A stretch of DNA of 64,000 nucleotides, from positions 1 to 64,000 of the forward strand of contig JACRBZ010000030.1 in assembly GCA_016219185.1 (NCBI GenBank), written 5' to 3'. Shown piece after piece: positions 16,815 through 24,653 of this stretch. Source of the stretch: Deltaproteobacteria bacterium. GTDB lineage: Bacteria > Desulfobacterota > Desulfobacteria > Desulfobacterales > Desulfatirhabdiaceae. The notes below the pieces were generated by a model. It had not been told where the DNA came from. It ran no database searches and saw nothing but the letters and a program-made list of their open reading frames with translations. A program made the translations under genes and the position numbers. The stretch's first letter is position 1; every line of letters starts with the position of its first letter.

Positions 16815-17762
16815 ATGTCCGGATACCAAGATAAAATCAAGGAAGCCGCCACGCGGCTTCTGAAGGAAGGAAGCGTTGATATGGTCATCGGGTTTCGCAA
16901 GGGAACCCTGCCGATGATGAATGAGCCCTGTTTTATTCGTCGGCCCGAAGATGTCCATCAACTGGTGTGGGACAGCAACTGCGGCATCAACGTGGCAAAC
17001 TATCTGACCGATCGGAAGGAAAAGATTGCGGTTGTGGCCAAAGGATGCGATTCCCGAAACATCGTAACCCATATCATTGAGAACAAGATCAGGCGGGAAA
17101 AGCTGCATATCATCGGCGTCCCCTGCAAGGCAATGGTGGATAAGCGCAAGATCACCGCCCTGTTCGGAGACGGCATTCAGAATGTTACGGAAGACGGCGA
17201 TACGCTAAAAGTCAAAGTTCAGGGAAGCGAAAAAAGCCTGAAGAAAAGCGATGTGCTTCAGGAAAACTGTGCCATCTGCATTCACAGAAATCCCGTGATC
17301 TATGATGAACTGGTGGGGGAACTGGTGCAAGAGCAGGTCGGCATCGATCGCTATGCCGATGTCAATCGGGTCGAAGCCATGACGCATCAGGAAAAATGGC
17401 GGTATTTTGAAGATCTCATTTCCCCCTGTATCCGTTGCTATGCCTGCCGCAATGCCTGTCCGCTCTGTTACTGCCCGACGTGTTTCGTGGATGAATCCCG
17501 GCCCCAGTGGGTGGGAAAAAGCCAGAATCCCGTTGATATTCGCACCTTTCATTTCTTAAGGGCCTATCACTGCGCCGGCAGGTGCACGGATTGCGGTGCC
17601 TGCGAGCGGGCCTGCCCGGTGGGCATCAAGGTTCGGCAGTTTACCAGCAAACTCAACAAGGATGCACTGGAAATGTTTGGCTGGGAAGCTGGCATGACCC
17701 TGGATCAGCGTCCGCCGCTGGATACGTACAAACCGAATGACCCCAATGATTTTATTAAATAA
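16815..17762 (+). CDS. flxC: FlxC-like iron-sulfur subunit (FrhB/FdhB-related)
   Basis: 315 aa. The first two thirds resemble the FrhB/FdhB flavin/Fe-S domain, with CGINVANYL, GCDSR, GVPCKAM and ENCAICIHRNP. The C-terminal third has an 8-Fe ferredoxin-type region, CIRCYACRNACPLCYCPTC and CTDCGACERACPVG, both rich in Cys. FlxC in Desulfovibrio-type flxABCD-hdrABC clusters is the matching subunit. The gene starts two bases after flxD and ends 15 bases before flxB. Cytoplasmic; no signal peptide. The name rests on order and motifs, as no alignment was run. Confidence 0.82.
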   Translation: MSGYQDKIKEAATRLLKEGSVDMVIGFRKGTLPMMNEPCFIRRPEDVHQLVWDSNCGINVANYLTDRKEKIAVVAKGCDSRNIVTHIIENKIRREKLHIIGVPCKAMVDKRKITALFGDGIQNVTEDGDTLKVKVQGSEKSLKKSDVLQENCAICIHRNPVIYDELVGELVQEQVGIDRYADVNRVEAMTHQEKWRYFEDLISPCIRCYACRNACPLCYCPTCFVDESRPQWVGKSQNPVDIRTFHFLRAYHCAGRCTDCGACERACPVGIKVRQFTSKLNKDALEMFGWEAGMTLDQRPPLDTYKPNDPNDFIK

Positions 17763-17777
17763 ATAAGGTCTGTTACC

Positions 17778-18836
17778 ATGAAAGTTCTCACCATCGACAA
17801 AAAAGAATGGGCCGCCGGCATTGAAAGGACAAAATCGTCTTATCAGGTGTTTGGCCCTGTAAAAGAAAAAGAGTGGCATTGTTTTAAAGCTCTTGGCAAG
17901 GATGAACAGCCGGACATGACTTACACCAACACCCGGCTTTCTCCGAAATTTCTGGTTCAACCGCAGACAGAGCCGATGTTTACCTATACTCTGGATGAAA
18001 ACCAGCCGGATCATCACATCCTGAAAGAAGTCAACAAAGACTTGAACCAAAAGGCGGTGGTCGGCATTCGGCCCTGCGACGCATCGGCGTTTCTGCTGGT
18101 GAAGCGCAATTTCGATGCCCCCCAGTATCAGGACCCTTACTGGCTAAAGGCTTATAGCGCCATGACCTTTGTGGGGTTTGCCTGCAATGATCCTTGCAGC
18201 ACCTGTTTCTGTACATCAGCAGGATGCGGCCCTTTTCATGAGGCCGGACTGGATGTGCTGCTGGTGGATGCGGGGGATCGTTTTCTGGCAAAATCCCTGA
18301 CGGATAAAGGCAATGCGTTTCTGGCTGCCGCCGGATGGTCGGCGTCCGCGGATGATGCCGGAAAAATCGAAACCCTGCGGCAGGCCGCCGAATCCAAGAT
18401 CGGCTCCCATGTTTCAACAGAAAACCTGAAGACCAAGGAAACCACCCAGGTTTATGATGCGCCGTTCTGGGAAGATACCGCATTTTCCTGCATCAACTGC
18501 GGTACCTGCACCTATTCCTGCCCCACATGCTGGTGTTTCGATATCCAGGATGAAAACCGGGGAACCTCGGGAGTCCGGCTTCGAAACTGGGACAGTTGCA
18601 TGTTTCCGCTCTTTACCATTCACGGTACCGGGCATAACCCCCGGGGTGCAAAAGTGCAGCGGGTCCGGCAGCGGTTTATGCACAAGCTGAAATACTATGT
18701 GGACAAATACGATAACGGAATCCAGTGCGTGGGTTGCGGTCGGTGCGTCCGCCTCTGTCCGGTTAACATTGATATTCGCAAGGTCTGCAACCAGATGAAT
18801 GATTATGATCCCGCAGCCTGCGTCTGCCCGGCTTAG
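17778..18836 (+). CDS. flxB: FlxB/AsrA-like ferredoxin-type subunit
   Basis: 352 aa. An N-terminal domain of the AsrA/hydrogenase-beta type contains GIRPCDASAF and the Cys-rich stretch CNDPCSTCFC. The C-terminal part has two [4Fe-4S] motifs, CINCGTCTYSCPTC and CVGCGRCVRLCPVN. Such proteins pass electrons between the NAD(P)-reducing flavoprotein (FlxA/AsrB type) and other Fe-S subunits. The gene lies between flxC and flxA in the same direction, so the module is complete. The family is clear; its exact partner is inferred from the Desulfovibrio Flx model. Confidence 0.85.
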   Translation: MKVLTIDKKEWAAGIERTKSSYQVFGPVKEKEWHCFKALGKDEQPDMTYTNTRLSPKFLVQPQTEPMFTYTLDENQPDHHILKEVNKDLNQKAVVGIRPCDASAFLLVKRNFDAPQYQDPYWLKAYSAMTFVGFACNDPCSTCFCTSAGCGPFHEAGLDVLLVDAGDRFLAKSLTDKGNAFLAAAGWSASADDAGKIETLRQAAESKIGSHVSTENLKTKETTQVYDAPFWEDTAFSCINCGTCTYSCPTCWCFDIQDENRGTSGVRLRNWDSCMFPLFTIHGTGHNPRGAKVQRVRQRFMHKLKYYVDKYDNGIQCVGCGRCVRLCPVNIDIRKVCNQMNDYDPAACVCPA

Positions 18837-18855
18837 CCAGAAAAGGGGGTGTACT

Positions 18856-19701
18856 GTGCAAAATCCATATTTGCCTTATCCGGTTCGTATTGATGAAATC
18901 ATTACCGAAACCGAAGACAAGAATTTAAAGACATTCAAATTTGTCTTTCTCGATCCAAAGGATGAAGAAAAATTCGCTTACAAAGCCGGGCAGTTCGCGG
19001 AACTGTCGGTTACCGGAAAGGGGGAAATCCCCATCGGCATCGCATCTTCGCCGACTGAAAAAGGATTTGTGAAATTCACCGTGAACAAAGTGGGCCTGGT
19101 ATCCACATTCCTGCATTCCATGAAGGTCGGCGACATCATGGGACTTCGGGGGCCGCTGGGCAATTCCTATCCCTGGCAGACCATGGAAGGAAAGAACGTG
19201 GTGATCATTGGCGGCGGATTTGCCTTTACCACGCTGAGGTCCTCCATCGTGTACATGCTGGATCCGGCAAACCGTTCCAAATTCAAGGATATCAATGTCA
19301 TTTACGGAGCCAGGTCGCCCGGCATGCTGCTGTATCGGGATGAACTGGCTGCCTGGGAACGTCGCGATGATATCCACATGCACATTACGGTGGATGCGGC
19401 AAGCGATCCCAACTGGAAATACAATGTCGGCTTTGTGCCGACCATCACCGAACAAAAAGCGCCCGAGGCCGGTGACGATACCTATGCCATAATCTGCGGA
19501 CCACCCATCATGATCAAGTTTACCCAGCCGGTCCTGGACAAGATGGGATATGCGCACGATCACATCATCATGTCGCTGGAAAACCGGATGAAGTGCGGCA
19601 TCGGCATGTGCGGGCGGTGCAACGTGGGAAAAGAATTCGTATGCAAGGACGGACCGGTGTTTACGCTGGCGCAGTTGTCGACCATGCCCAAGGAATATTA
19701 A
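18856..19701 (+). CDS. flxA: FlxA/AsrB-like FAD/NAD(P)-binding oxidoreductase
   Basis: 281 aa from the GTG at 18856, chosen because AAAAGGGGG lies six bases upstream; the ATG at 18799 would overlap flxB by 38 bases and adds residues unlike the family. A ferredoxin-NADP-reductase fold is seen: FAD-binding KAGQFAELS and IGIASSP, a nucleotide-binding VIIGGGFAFTTLRS, and a C-terminal [2Fe-2S] motif CGIGMCGRCNVG with a fourth Cys in FVCKDG. It is predicted to exchange electrons with NAD(P)H. It is the last gene of the hdr/flx run; dsrC follows with its own promoter. Confidence 0.88.
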   Translation: MQNPYLPYPVRIDEIITETEDKNLKTFKFVFLDPKDEEKFAYKAGQFAELSVTGKGEIPIGIASSPTEKGFVKFTVNKVGLVSTFLHSMKVGDIMGLRGPLGNSYPWQTMEGKNVVIIGGGFAFTTLRSSIVYMLDPANRSKFKDINVIYGARSPGMLLYRDELAAWERRDDIHMHITVDAASDPNWKYNVGFVPTITEQKAPEAGDDTYAIICGPPIMIKFTQPVLDKMGYAHDHIIMSLENRMKCGIGMCGRCNVGKEFVCKDGPVFTLAQLSTMPKEY

Positions 19702-19785
19702 AGTCTGAAGGCTGTTCAGGGTTTTTTTGTGGTTGAAGTATCCTTCAATCTTCAGCCCGGGCATCCTGGCGTTTCTATTTTCATA

Positions 19786-19812
19786 TTGACAATGTTCGGT
19801 CGATGCTATAAT
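19786..19812 (+). promoter_or_regulatory. Promoter of dsrC
   Basis: TTGACA (19786-19791) and TATAAT (19807-19812) are both perfect. The spacer is short (15 bases), but a TGC directly before the -10 box makes it an extended -10 promoter. It gives a 5' leader of about 65 bases before dsrC. Confidence 0.75.
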
Positions 19813-19884
19813 TAACTTAACTTATTTCATTAAGATTGCAGGCAGATTGCCATTAGAATAATACTAAACCAAGGAGGAATGTAA

Positions 19885-20202
19885 ATGCCAGAAATCGAAT
19901 TTCAGGGATCAACGTTTGTGGTTGATGAAGATGGTTTTATTGATTCATATACAAACTGGTCAGAAGGCTGGGTACAGTATGTGAAAAAAGAAGAAGGTAT
20001 CGACGAACTGAACGAAGAACACCGCAAGGTTATCTCCATGCTGCGTGAGTACTATGAGAAGAACGGTATCGCCCCGATGGTTCGCGTCCTTTCCAAAGTT
20101 ACCGGCTTCAAACTGAAACACATTTACGAGCTGTTCCCGTCAGGCCCGGGCAAGGGAGCCTGTAAGATGGCCGGACTTCCGAAACCGACCGGCTGCGTCT
20201 AA
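19885..20202 (+). CDS. dsrC: DsrC sulfur-carrier protein
   Basis: 105 aa, the normal DsrC/TusE length. The C-terminal arm has both conserved cysteines, GAC and the penultimate Cys in TGCV, with ten residues between them, so it is a true DsrC able to form the intramolecular trisulfide during sulfite reduction, not a one-Cys TusE homologue. AGGAGG precedes the ATG. It is soluble and cytoplasmic. The gene is monocistronic (own promoter and terminator) and separate from any dsrAB in this window. Its place directly after flxA suggests that the Hdr/Flx complex may act on DsrC; that is inference. Confidence 0.96.
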   Translation: MPEIEFQGSTFVVDEDGFIDSYTNWSEGWVQYVKKEEGIDELNEEHRKVISMLREYYEKNGIAPMVRVLSKVTGFKLKHIYELFPSGPGKGACKMAGLPKPTGCV

Positions 20203-20244
20203 TCTTTATTGCTTTTTTTAAGTCAAAGACAGCCTTTATTTTGT

Positions 20245-20278
20245 AAGGTCCTGCAAGCAATTGCAGGGCCTTTTTTTA
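20245..20278 (+). terminator. Rho-independent terminator of dsrC
   Basis: A 12-bp stem with one G-T pair (20245-20256 with 20261-20272) and a GCAA loop is followed by a run of T to 20277. It is the clearest terminator in the window. Confidence 0.92.
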
Positions 20279-20300
20279 TTTCACCGAAGTCGGATCTTTC

Positions 20301-20358
20301 TTGACAAGCCATAAAAACCATTGATATTTAATAAACACGATAATTTTATTTATCGTGT
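20301..20358 (+). promoter_or_regulatory. Candidate promoter and 9-bp palindrome before the TauE gene
   Basis: TTGACA (20301-20306) is followed after 18 bases by TATTTA. Directly downstream lies a perfect inverted repeat, ACACGATAA/TTATCGTGT (20335-20343 and 20350-20358), between the start region and the ribosome binding site. This fits an operator or a leader hairpin. Confidence 0.5.
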
Positions 20359-20391
20359 CATATGGTCGCTTTCTCAAAAGGAGGTCCTGTC

Positions 20392-21354
20392 ATGTTTTTT
20401 CACACTGCCGGAATTGAAGTTTCGATCTGGATTCCCCCTCTGGTTGCATTTGTGATTTCCTTTTTCACGTCCATGGGCGGCGTATCCGGGGCATTTCTGT
20501 TGCTTCCCTTTCAGATGTCGTTTCTCGGGTACGTCAATCCGTCTGCCAGTGCCACGAACCAGCTCTTCAACATCGTGGCGATTCCCAGCGGCGTGTATCG
20601 TTACTGGAAGGAAGGCCGCATGGTCTGGCCCCTGACCTGGGTCGTGGTGATCGGCACCCTGCCGGGCGTTCTCATCGGCGCAATCGTTCGGGTAGCCTAT
20701 CTTCCCGACGCCAGAAATTTCAAAGTCTTTGCTGCCGGTGTGTTGCTTTACATCGGCATTCGGATGATTCGAGACCTGACGCGAAAAAACGCGGGCTGCG
20801 CGGACAAAACCGCCAGTGAGAAGCGATTTCAGGAGCTTGTTCGCAATTTCCGCAATCAAAACGACCCGTCGGAAGACACCACAGAGGTAATTCTTCCTGC
20901 CATAACCGTTACGCATTTCAATCTGAAGCGTCTGGGGTATACCTTTTACGGCGAGTCGTTTGATGTGTCTTTCTGGGGCATTTTCGCCCTCAGCTTCATT
21001 GTGGGAATCGTGGGCGGCATCTACGGCATTGGTGGCGGTGCCATTATCGCCCCATTTTTTGTGACATTTTTCGGACTGCCCGTTTATACCATTGCCGGCG
21101 CCGCGCTGATGGGAACGTTTATCACCTCTGTTGCCGGGGTAACGTTCTATCAGGCCATAGCGCCGTTTTATCCCCATCTGTCGGTGGCGCCGGACTGGCT
21201 TCTGGGCGTTCTCTTCGGGTTGGGTGGAATGGCCGGCATGTATGCTGGCGCGTGCTGCCAGAAGTTTGTTCCGGCCCGTACTATCAAATGGATGCTTGCC
21301 GGAATTATTATATTTACCGGAGCAAAATACGGTCTGGCGTTTTTCGGAATGTAA
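20392..21354 (+). CDS. TauE/SafE-family sulfite/organosulfonate exporter
   Basis: 320 aa integral membrane protein. The ATG at 20392 has AAAGGAGGT six bases upstream; the earlier ATG at 20362 has none. Hydrophobic segments start at about residues 10, 70 and 100, with a soluble charged loop near 130-175, then more segments containing the duplicated Gly-rich motif GGIYGIGGGAIIAPF. The family exports sulfite, sulfoacetate or similar anions. Location after dsrC makes a sulfur anion the likely substrate. Its expression may be controlled by the palindrome just upstream. Confidence 0.87.
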   Translation: MFFHTAGIEVSIWIPPLVAFVISFFTSMGGVSGAFLLLPFQMSFLGYVNPSASATNQLFNIVAIPSGVYRYWKEGRMVWPLTWVVVIGTLPGVLIGAIVRVAYLPDARNFKVFAAGVLLYIGIRMIRDLTRKNAGCADKTASEKRFQELVRNFRNQNDPSEDTTEVILPAITVTHFNLKRLGYTFYGESFDVSFWGIFALSFIVGIVGGIYGIGGGAIIAPFFVTFFGLPVYTIAGAALMGTFITSVAGVTFYQAIAPFYPHLSVAPDWLLGVLFGLGGMAGMYAGACCQKFVPARTIKWMLAGIIIFTGAKYGLAFFGM

Positions 21355-21494
21355 TGCGGCCTTTCTTCTTAAAATATTTATGAGGCCATCAAATGGACTA
21401 TCGGATGCATCGTGGGTTTAAAGGTCAGGACCTCTGTCATGCGTGCCGAACCAGTGGTGATTACCGACATGGCACGTGACCCCGGACAAACGAC

Positions 21495-22571
21495 ATGATG
21501 AGAAAATACCATCAGTTCGGCAAAGCCATCAACGCATTAATGCTGGTCCTGTTACCATTGCTTTTCACAGGCGCATCTTGTCCTGCGGAGAATCGCATTG
21601 GCGCGGCCGTTTCCGATGCGCCTTCCCCGCGAAGGATCACATTCGGTTCCCGAGTCATTCTATCGACGCTTTGGACGCCCGAAGATTTGATGGGAAAACC
21701 TGAAGATAAATTTGTCATCAGGCAGGGTTGTCGAAATCCGCCCCAGCGAGCGATTCCCGGAAACATCCATGCCCCGCTGAGTCCGGATTTGCAGAATTCC
21801 ATCCGCCGTGTAAAGCCCATGGACGATAAAAAAGTCATTGCGCTGACTTTTGACCTCTGTGAGTCGGCAAACGAGAAATCCGGTTATGATGCCGATATCG
21901 TCAATTATCTGAGGGAAAATCATATCAAGGCAACGTTCTTTGCGGGCGGCAAATGGATGCGTTCGCATTCTGAAAAAACCATGCAGCTCATGGCGGATCC
22001 GCTTTTCGAGGTCGGTAATCATTCCTGGAGCCATGCCAATTTCCGGACCATTGATTCCGCTATCATGGACACACAGATCCTATGGACCCAGGCCCAATAT
22101 GAATTGCTTTGGGAAGTGCTCCGGGAAAGGGCGATTGCCAAACAGATTGACACATCGGAAATGAACAACATTCCCAAAACACCCCTGGTTTTCCGGTTTC
22201 CTTACGGTGCTTGCAGTCCCCGCGCTTTGGACAAGCTGAAGAATTATGGTTTGCCCGCAATTCAGTGGGACATCGTCACCGGGGACCCGGCAAGGGGACG
22301 CTCCCCAGAGGAGATAGCCCGGGTGATATTACAACAGATCCGGCCCGGCGCCATCATCATTTGCCATGCGAACGGACGGGGATACGGGACTGCTGACGCA
22401 ATGCCCCTTTTTGTACCGAAACTGCGTGCACTGGGATATGATTTCCTGACGGTCAGCGAGCTCTTGATTCAGGGACCCGCGGTTTCCAAGAAGCAGTGTT
22501 ATGAACTCGTGCCTGGGGACAATCTCCGGTATGACAGAACAATCGGGGTGAAACAGCGTGACAACCACTGA
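21495..22571 (+). CDS. Secreted polysaccharide deacetylase (NodB-like)
   Basis: 358 aa. An N-terminal hydrophobic stretch (about residues 11-27) ending in GASC looks like a signal peptide; a lipobox is possible but poor. The NodB domain starts near residue 110 with ALTFDLCE instead of the usual TFDD, then ATFFAGGKWM, the metal-binding NHSWSH, FRFPYGA and a late catalytic-His region IICHANGRG. Members of this TFDLCE subgroup are known, but the second metal-binding Asp is absent, so activity is not certain. The gene overlaps the next one by 14 bases. Confidence 0.85.
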   Translation: MMRKYHQFGKAINALMLVLLPLLFTGASCPAENRIGAAVSDAPSPRRITFGSRVILSTLWTPEDLMGKPEDKFVIRQGCRNPPQRAIPGNIHAPLSPDLQNSIRRVKPMDDKKVIALTFDLCESANEKSGYDADIVNYLRENHIKATFFAGGKWMRSHSEKTMQLMADPLFEVGNHSWSHANFRTIDSAIMDTQILWTQAQYELLWEVLRERAIAKQIDTSEMNNIPKTPLVFRFPYGACSPRALDKLKNYGLPAIQWDIVTGDPARGRSPEEIARVILQQIRPGAIIICHANGRGYGTADAMPLFVPKLRALGYDFLTVSELLIQGPAVSKKQCYELVPGDNLRYDRTIGVKQRDNH

Positions 22572-23055
22572 AAGGCCTTTTTCTGCAAAGCATTATAGTC
22601 TGGTATCTTGCGAGCTGCGCTTCCTGGATGATCCGTGTGCCCGTTTAAGCAGTAAGGTTCTGGCTTTCCGGGACCCCTGGCTGCGCCTGGGTTACACGGA
22701 AGATGGCCTGTTTCGCTATCTGGCCGGCTCCGATCCATCCCTGAATCGGTATGCGGTCGTCGTATCCGAAGAGACAGCAGGCGTGGTCTGTGTTCGATAT
22801 CCCTGGCTTCGTGGGCCGTATCTCGAGCTGCTGGCTGTTTTTCCCTCACATCAGGGCAAGGGGCTGGGTCGGGAGATTCTCGAGTGGATGTCCCATGAAT
22901 GTTGCAGGATATCAAACAATATCTGGACAACCGTATCCTCGTTTAACAACCGTGCGCTATCATTCTACAAAGGTGTCGGATTCGTCGAAATTGCGGTATT
23001 GACTGATCTTGTTGCGGTCGGTTTCGGTGAAATCCTTCTTCAAAAGAAATGTTGA
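22558..23055 (+). CDS. GNAT-family N-acetyltransferase
   Basis: 165 aa, starting at GTG 22558 inside the end of the deacetylase gene (other frame). The acetyl-CoA-binding motif A reads LAVFPSHQGKGLGREILEW, followed by the ALSFYKGVGF segment typical of the GNAT C-terminal half. The substrate is unknown. Translational coupling with the deacetylase suggests a shared task in surface polysaccharide or metabolite modification. Its stop overlaps the start of a broken methyltransferase (ATGA). Confidence 0.85.
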   Translation: MTTTERPFSAKHYSLVSCELRFLDDPCARLSSKVLAFRDPWLRLGYTEDGLFRYLAGSDPSLNRYAVVVSEETAGVVCVRYPWLRGPYLELLAVFPSHQGKGLGREILEWMSHECCRISNNIWTTVSSFNNRALSFYKGVGFVEIAVLTDLVAVGFGEILLQKKC

Positions 23056-23459
23056 TGACCGATTATTATGAAATCCGTGCCAGAGATTACCACGATAAGA
23101 CTTTTGCGGCGGATCCATCCATTTTTTTTATCCCCCTTTATTCAGTTTCTCCCCTCTCGGCTGCAAATCCTGGATATCGGCTGTGGTTCGGGTCGCTGGT
23201 TCATATTCCCCATGAGCGATTTCTTCTCGCGATTCAAAAAATCCTCTCTTGTTTTTCTTCCCCCTGTGTGCTGCTGGTGACGATGAAAGAAGGCGGTGGC
23301 TGAATTCACTGTGCGGACGGCAGAACGTTTTATTTCTGGAGCGACGAAGTTCTCAGAAAAATATTTGCAAGTCTGAATCTGGAGATGGCGTCATTTTTCA
23401 GAAATGCATCCGCAATCGGAAGTAAAAAGCCGTGGCTGGGATGTGTATTAAAAAAATAA
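23055..23459 (+). pseudogene. Decayed SAM-dependent methyltransferase
   Basis: Pieces of one class I methyltransferase are seen in order: MTDYYEIRARDYHDKT, then in another frame LQILDIGCGSGR (SAM motif I), then back in the first frame a SLVHIPHERF segment and LVTMKEGGG. An in-frame TGA at 23301-23303 interrupts it, and after it comes ADGRTFYFWSDEVL with a normal C-terminus. About 60 residues between motif I and SLVHIP are missing. Two frameshifts, one internal deletion and one nonsense codon make it a pseudogene. The start ATG overlaps the GNAT stop, so it was once part of that operon. Confidence 0.8.
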
Positions 23460-23635
23460 GAATTTGAAATTTTGATCGAATTGTTTTACCGTGAGAATGC
23501 CTTGGGAGCGCATCCTGCCCGCCTGCTACGAGCTGAATGCTAAGTGTATTCTCATGTGTGGAGCGCCCGGAATGCCATGGCTATGACTACGAAATGATGA
23601 GAAATCGGTTAAGTTATGAAAAAAATCAGGAAAAA

Positions 23636-24034
23636 ATGAAAATTCTCAATGTGGCGACCGGATCCCAGGATGAATTCATCGATATCACCGAAATGATTCA
23701 ACAGGTGGTATCATCCGCGGGAGTCATTGAAAATGGTTATTGTATGCTGTTCGTTCCCCATACCACGGCAGGCATCACCATCAATGAAAGTGCTGACCCG
23801 AGTGTCAAATCCGATATTCTGATGATGCTGAACGCTCTGATTCCGCTGGAAGCCGGATACCGCCATATGGAAGGCAATTCGGCGGCTCATGTCAAATCCA
23901 CACTGGTTGGCGTATCGCAATTGGTGGCGATTGAGCATGGCCGGCTGGTACTGGGTACCTGGCAGGGAATATTTTTCTGCGAATTTGACGGTCCCCGCAA
24001 CCGCAAGGTGCATGTTCATCTGTTTAACGCATAA
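23636..24034 (+). CDS. yjbQ: YjbQ/UPF0047 family protein
   Basis: 132 aa from the ATG at 23636, which gives the normal family length; an earlier TTG at 23537 adds an unrelated tail. Conserved motifs are CMLFVPHTTAGITINE, AAHVKSTLVG and GTWQGIFFCEFDGPR. E. coli YjbQ shows thiamine-phosphate synthase activity in vitro, but the physiological role of the family is unsettled. The gene stands alone between the methyltransferase remnant and the AhbB-like gene. Confidence 0.9.
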   Translation: MKILNVATGSQDEFIDITEMIQQVVSSAGVIENGYCMLFVPHTTAGITINESADPSVKSDILMMLNALIPLEAGYRHMEGNSAAHVKSTLVGVSQLVAIEHGRLVLGTWQGIFFCEFDGPRNRKVHVHLFNA

Positions 24035-24099
24035 ATTGCGCCATCTGATCGATCCGGATTGTTTTCCCGGATGAACTTTACGCTGGAGGCTCATTTTTC

Positions 24100-24555
24100 A
24101 TGTCCCAATTTGACGAAAAGGATAAAGAAATCCTGAACCGCATACAGTCAGATTTTCCGATCACACCGCGGCCTTTTCTGGCAATTGCAAAAGATCTGGG
24201 TTTAACGGAAGAGGAGGTTATCGAAAGAGTTGCCCGGCTGAAAGATTCGGGCATCATTCGAAGAATCGGCGGCAATATCGTGCCCGGAAAGATCGGTTTT
24301 GTCAGCACGCTTTGCGCCGCAAAAGTTCCGGAAGATCAAATTGACGATTTTGCCCGGCTGGTGAATCAATTTCCCGGTGTGACCCATAATTATCAGCGGG
24401 ATGGCGAATTCAATATCTGGTTCACCTTTATTGCGCCTTCCATGACTGAAATCGAAGAAAACCTGAAAGTCATATCCCGGTTAACCGGCATTACCGATAT
24501 TTTGAACCTGCCGGCAACGAACGTATATAAGATCAAGGCGCAGTTTGATATTTGA
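24100..24555 (+). CDS. ahbB: Siroheme decarboxylase subunit, AhbB-like
   Basis: 151 aa. An Lrp/AsnC-like winged HTH (about residues 5-60) is followed by an effector-type domain containing PGVTHNYQRDGEFNIWF, the hallmark of AhbA/AhbB siroheme decarboxylases. These convert siroheme to didecarboxysiroheme in the alternative heme pathway of sulfate reducers. AhbA and AhbB usually form a heterodimer, and no partner gene is visible here, so assignment to AhbB rather than AhbA is tentative. A GGAGG precedes the ATG (24085 region). Function as a plain Lrp regulator is unlikely given the HNYxR motif. Confidence 0.82.
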   Translation: MSQFDEKDKEILNRIQSDFPITPRPFLAIAKDLGLTEEEVIERVARLKDSGIIRRIGGNIVPGKIGFVSTLCAAKVPEDQIDDFARLVNQFPGVTHNYQRDGEFNIWFTFIAPSMTEIEENLKVISRLTGITDILNLPATNVYKIKAQFDI

Positions 24556-24653
24556 AAGGATTCGGGAGATGACTGGTTATAAACCGCGCTTTTTTGGAAG
24601 ATTCATTTTCAGGGTGTGATCACCATTTTTATGCTGGCTTCGATGTTTTTGCA

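Noticed and set aside
23301..23303. TGA in the methyltransferase frame as a third selenocysteine codon
   Set aside because: Frameshifts and a central deletion are present in the same gene, and methyltransferases have no Cys/Sec at this place. A pseudogene explains it better.
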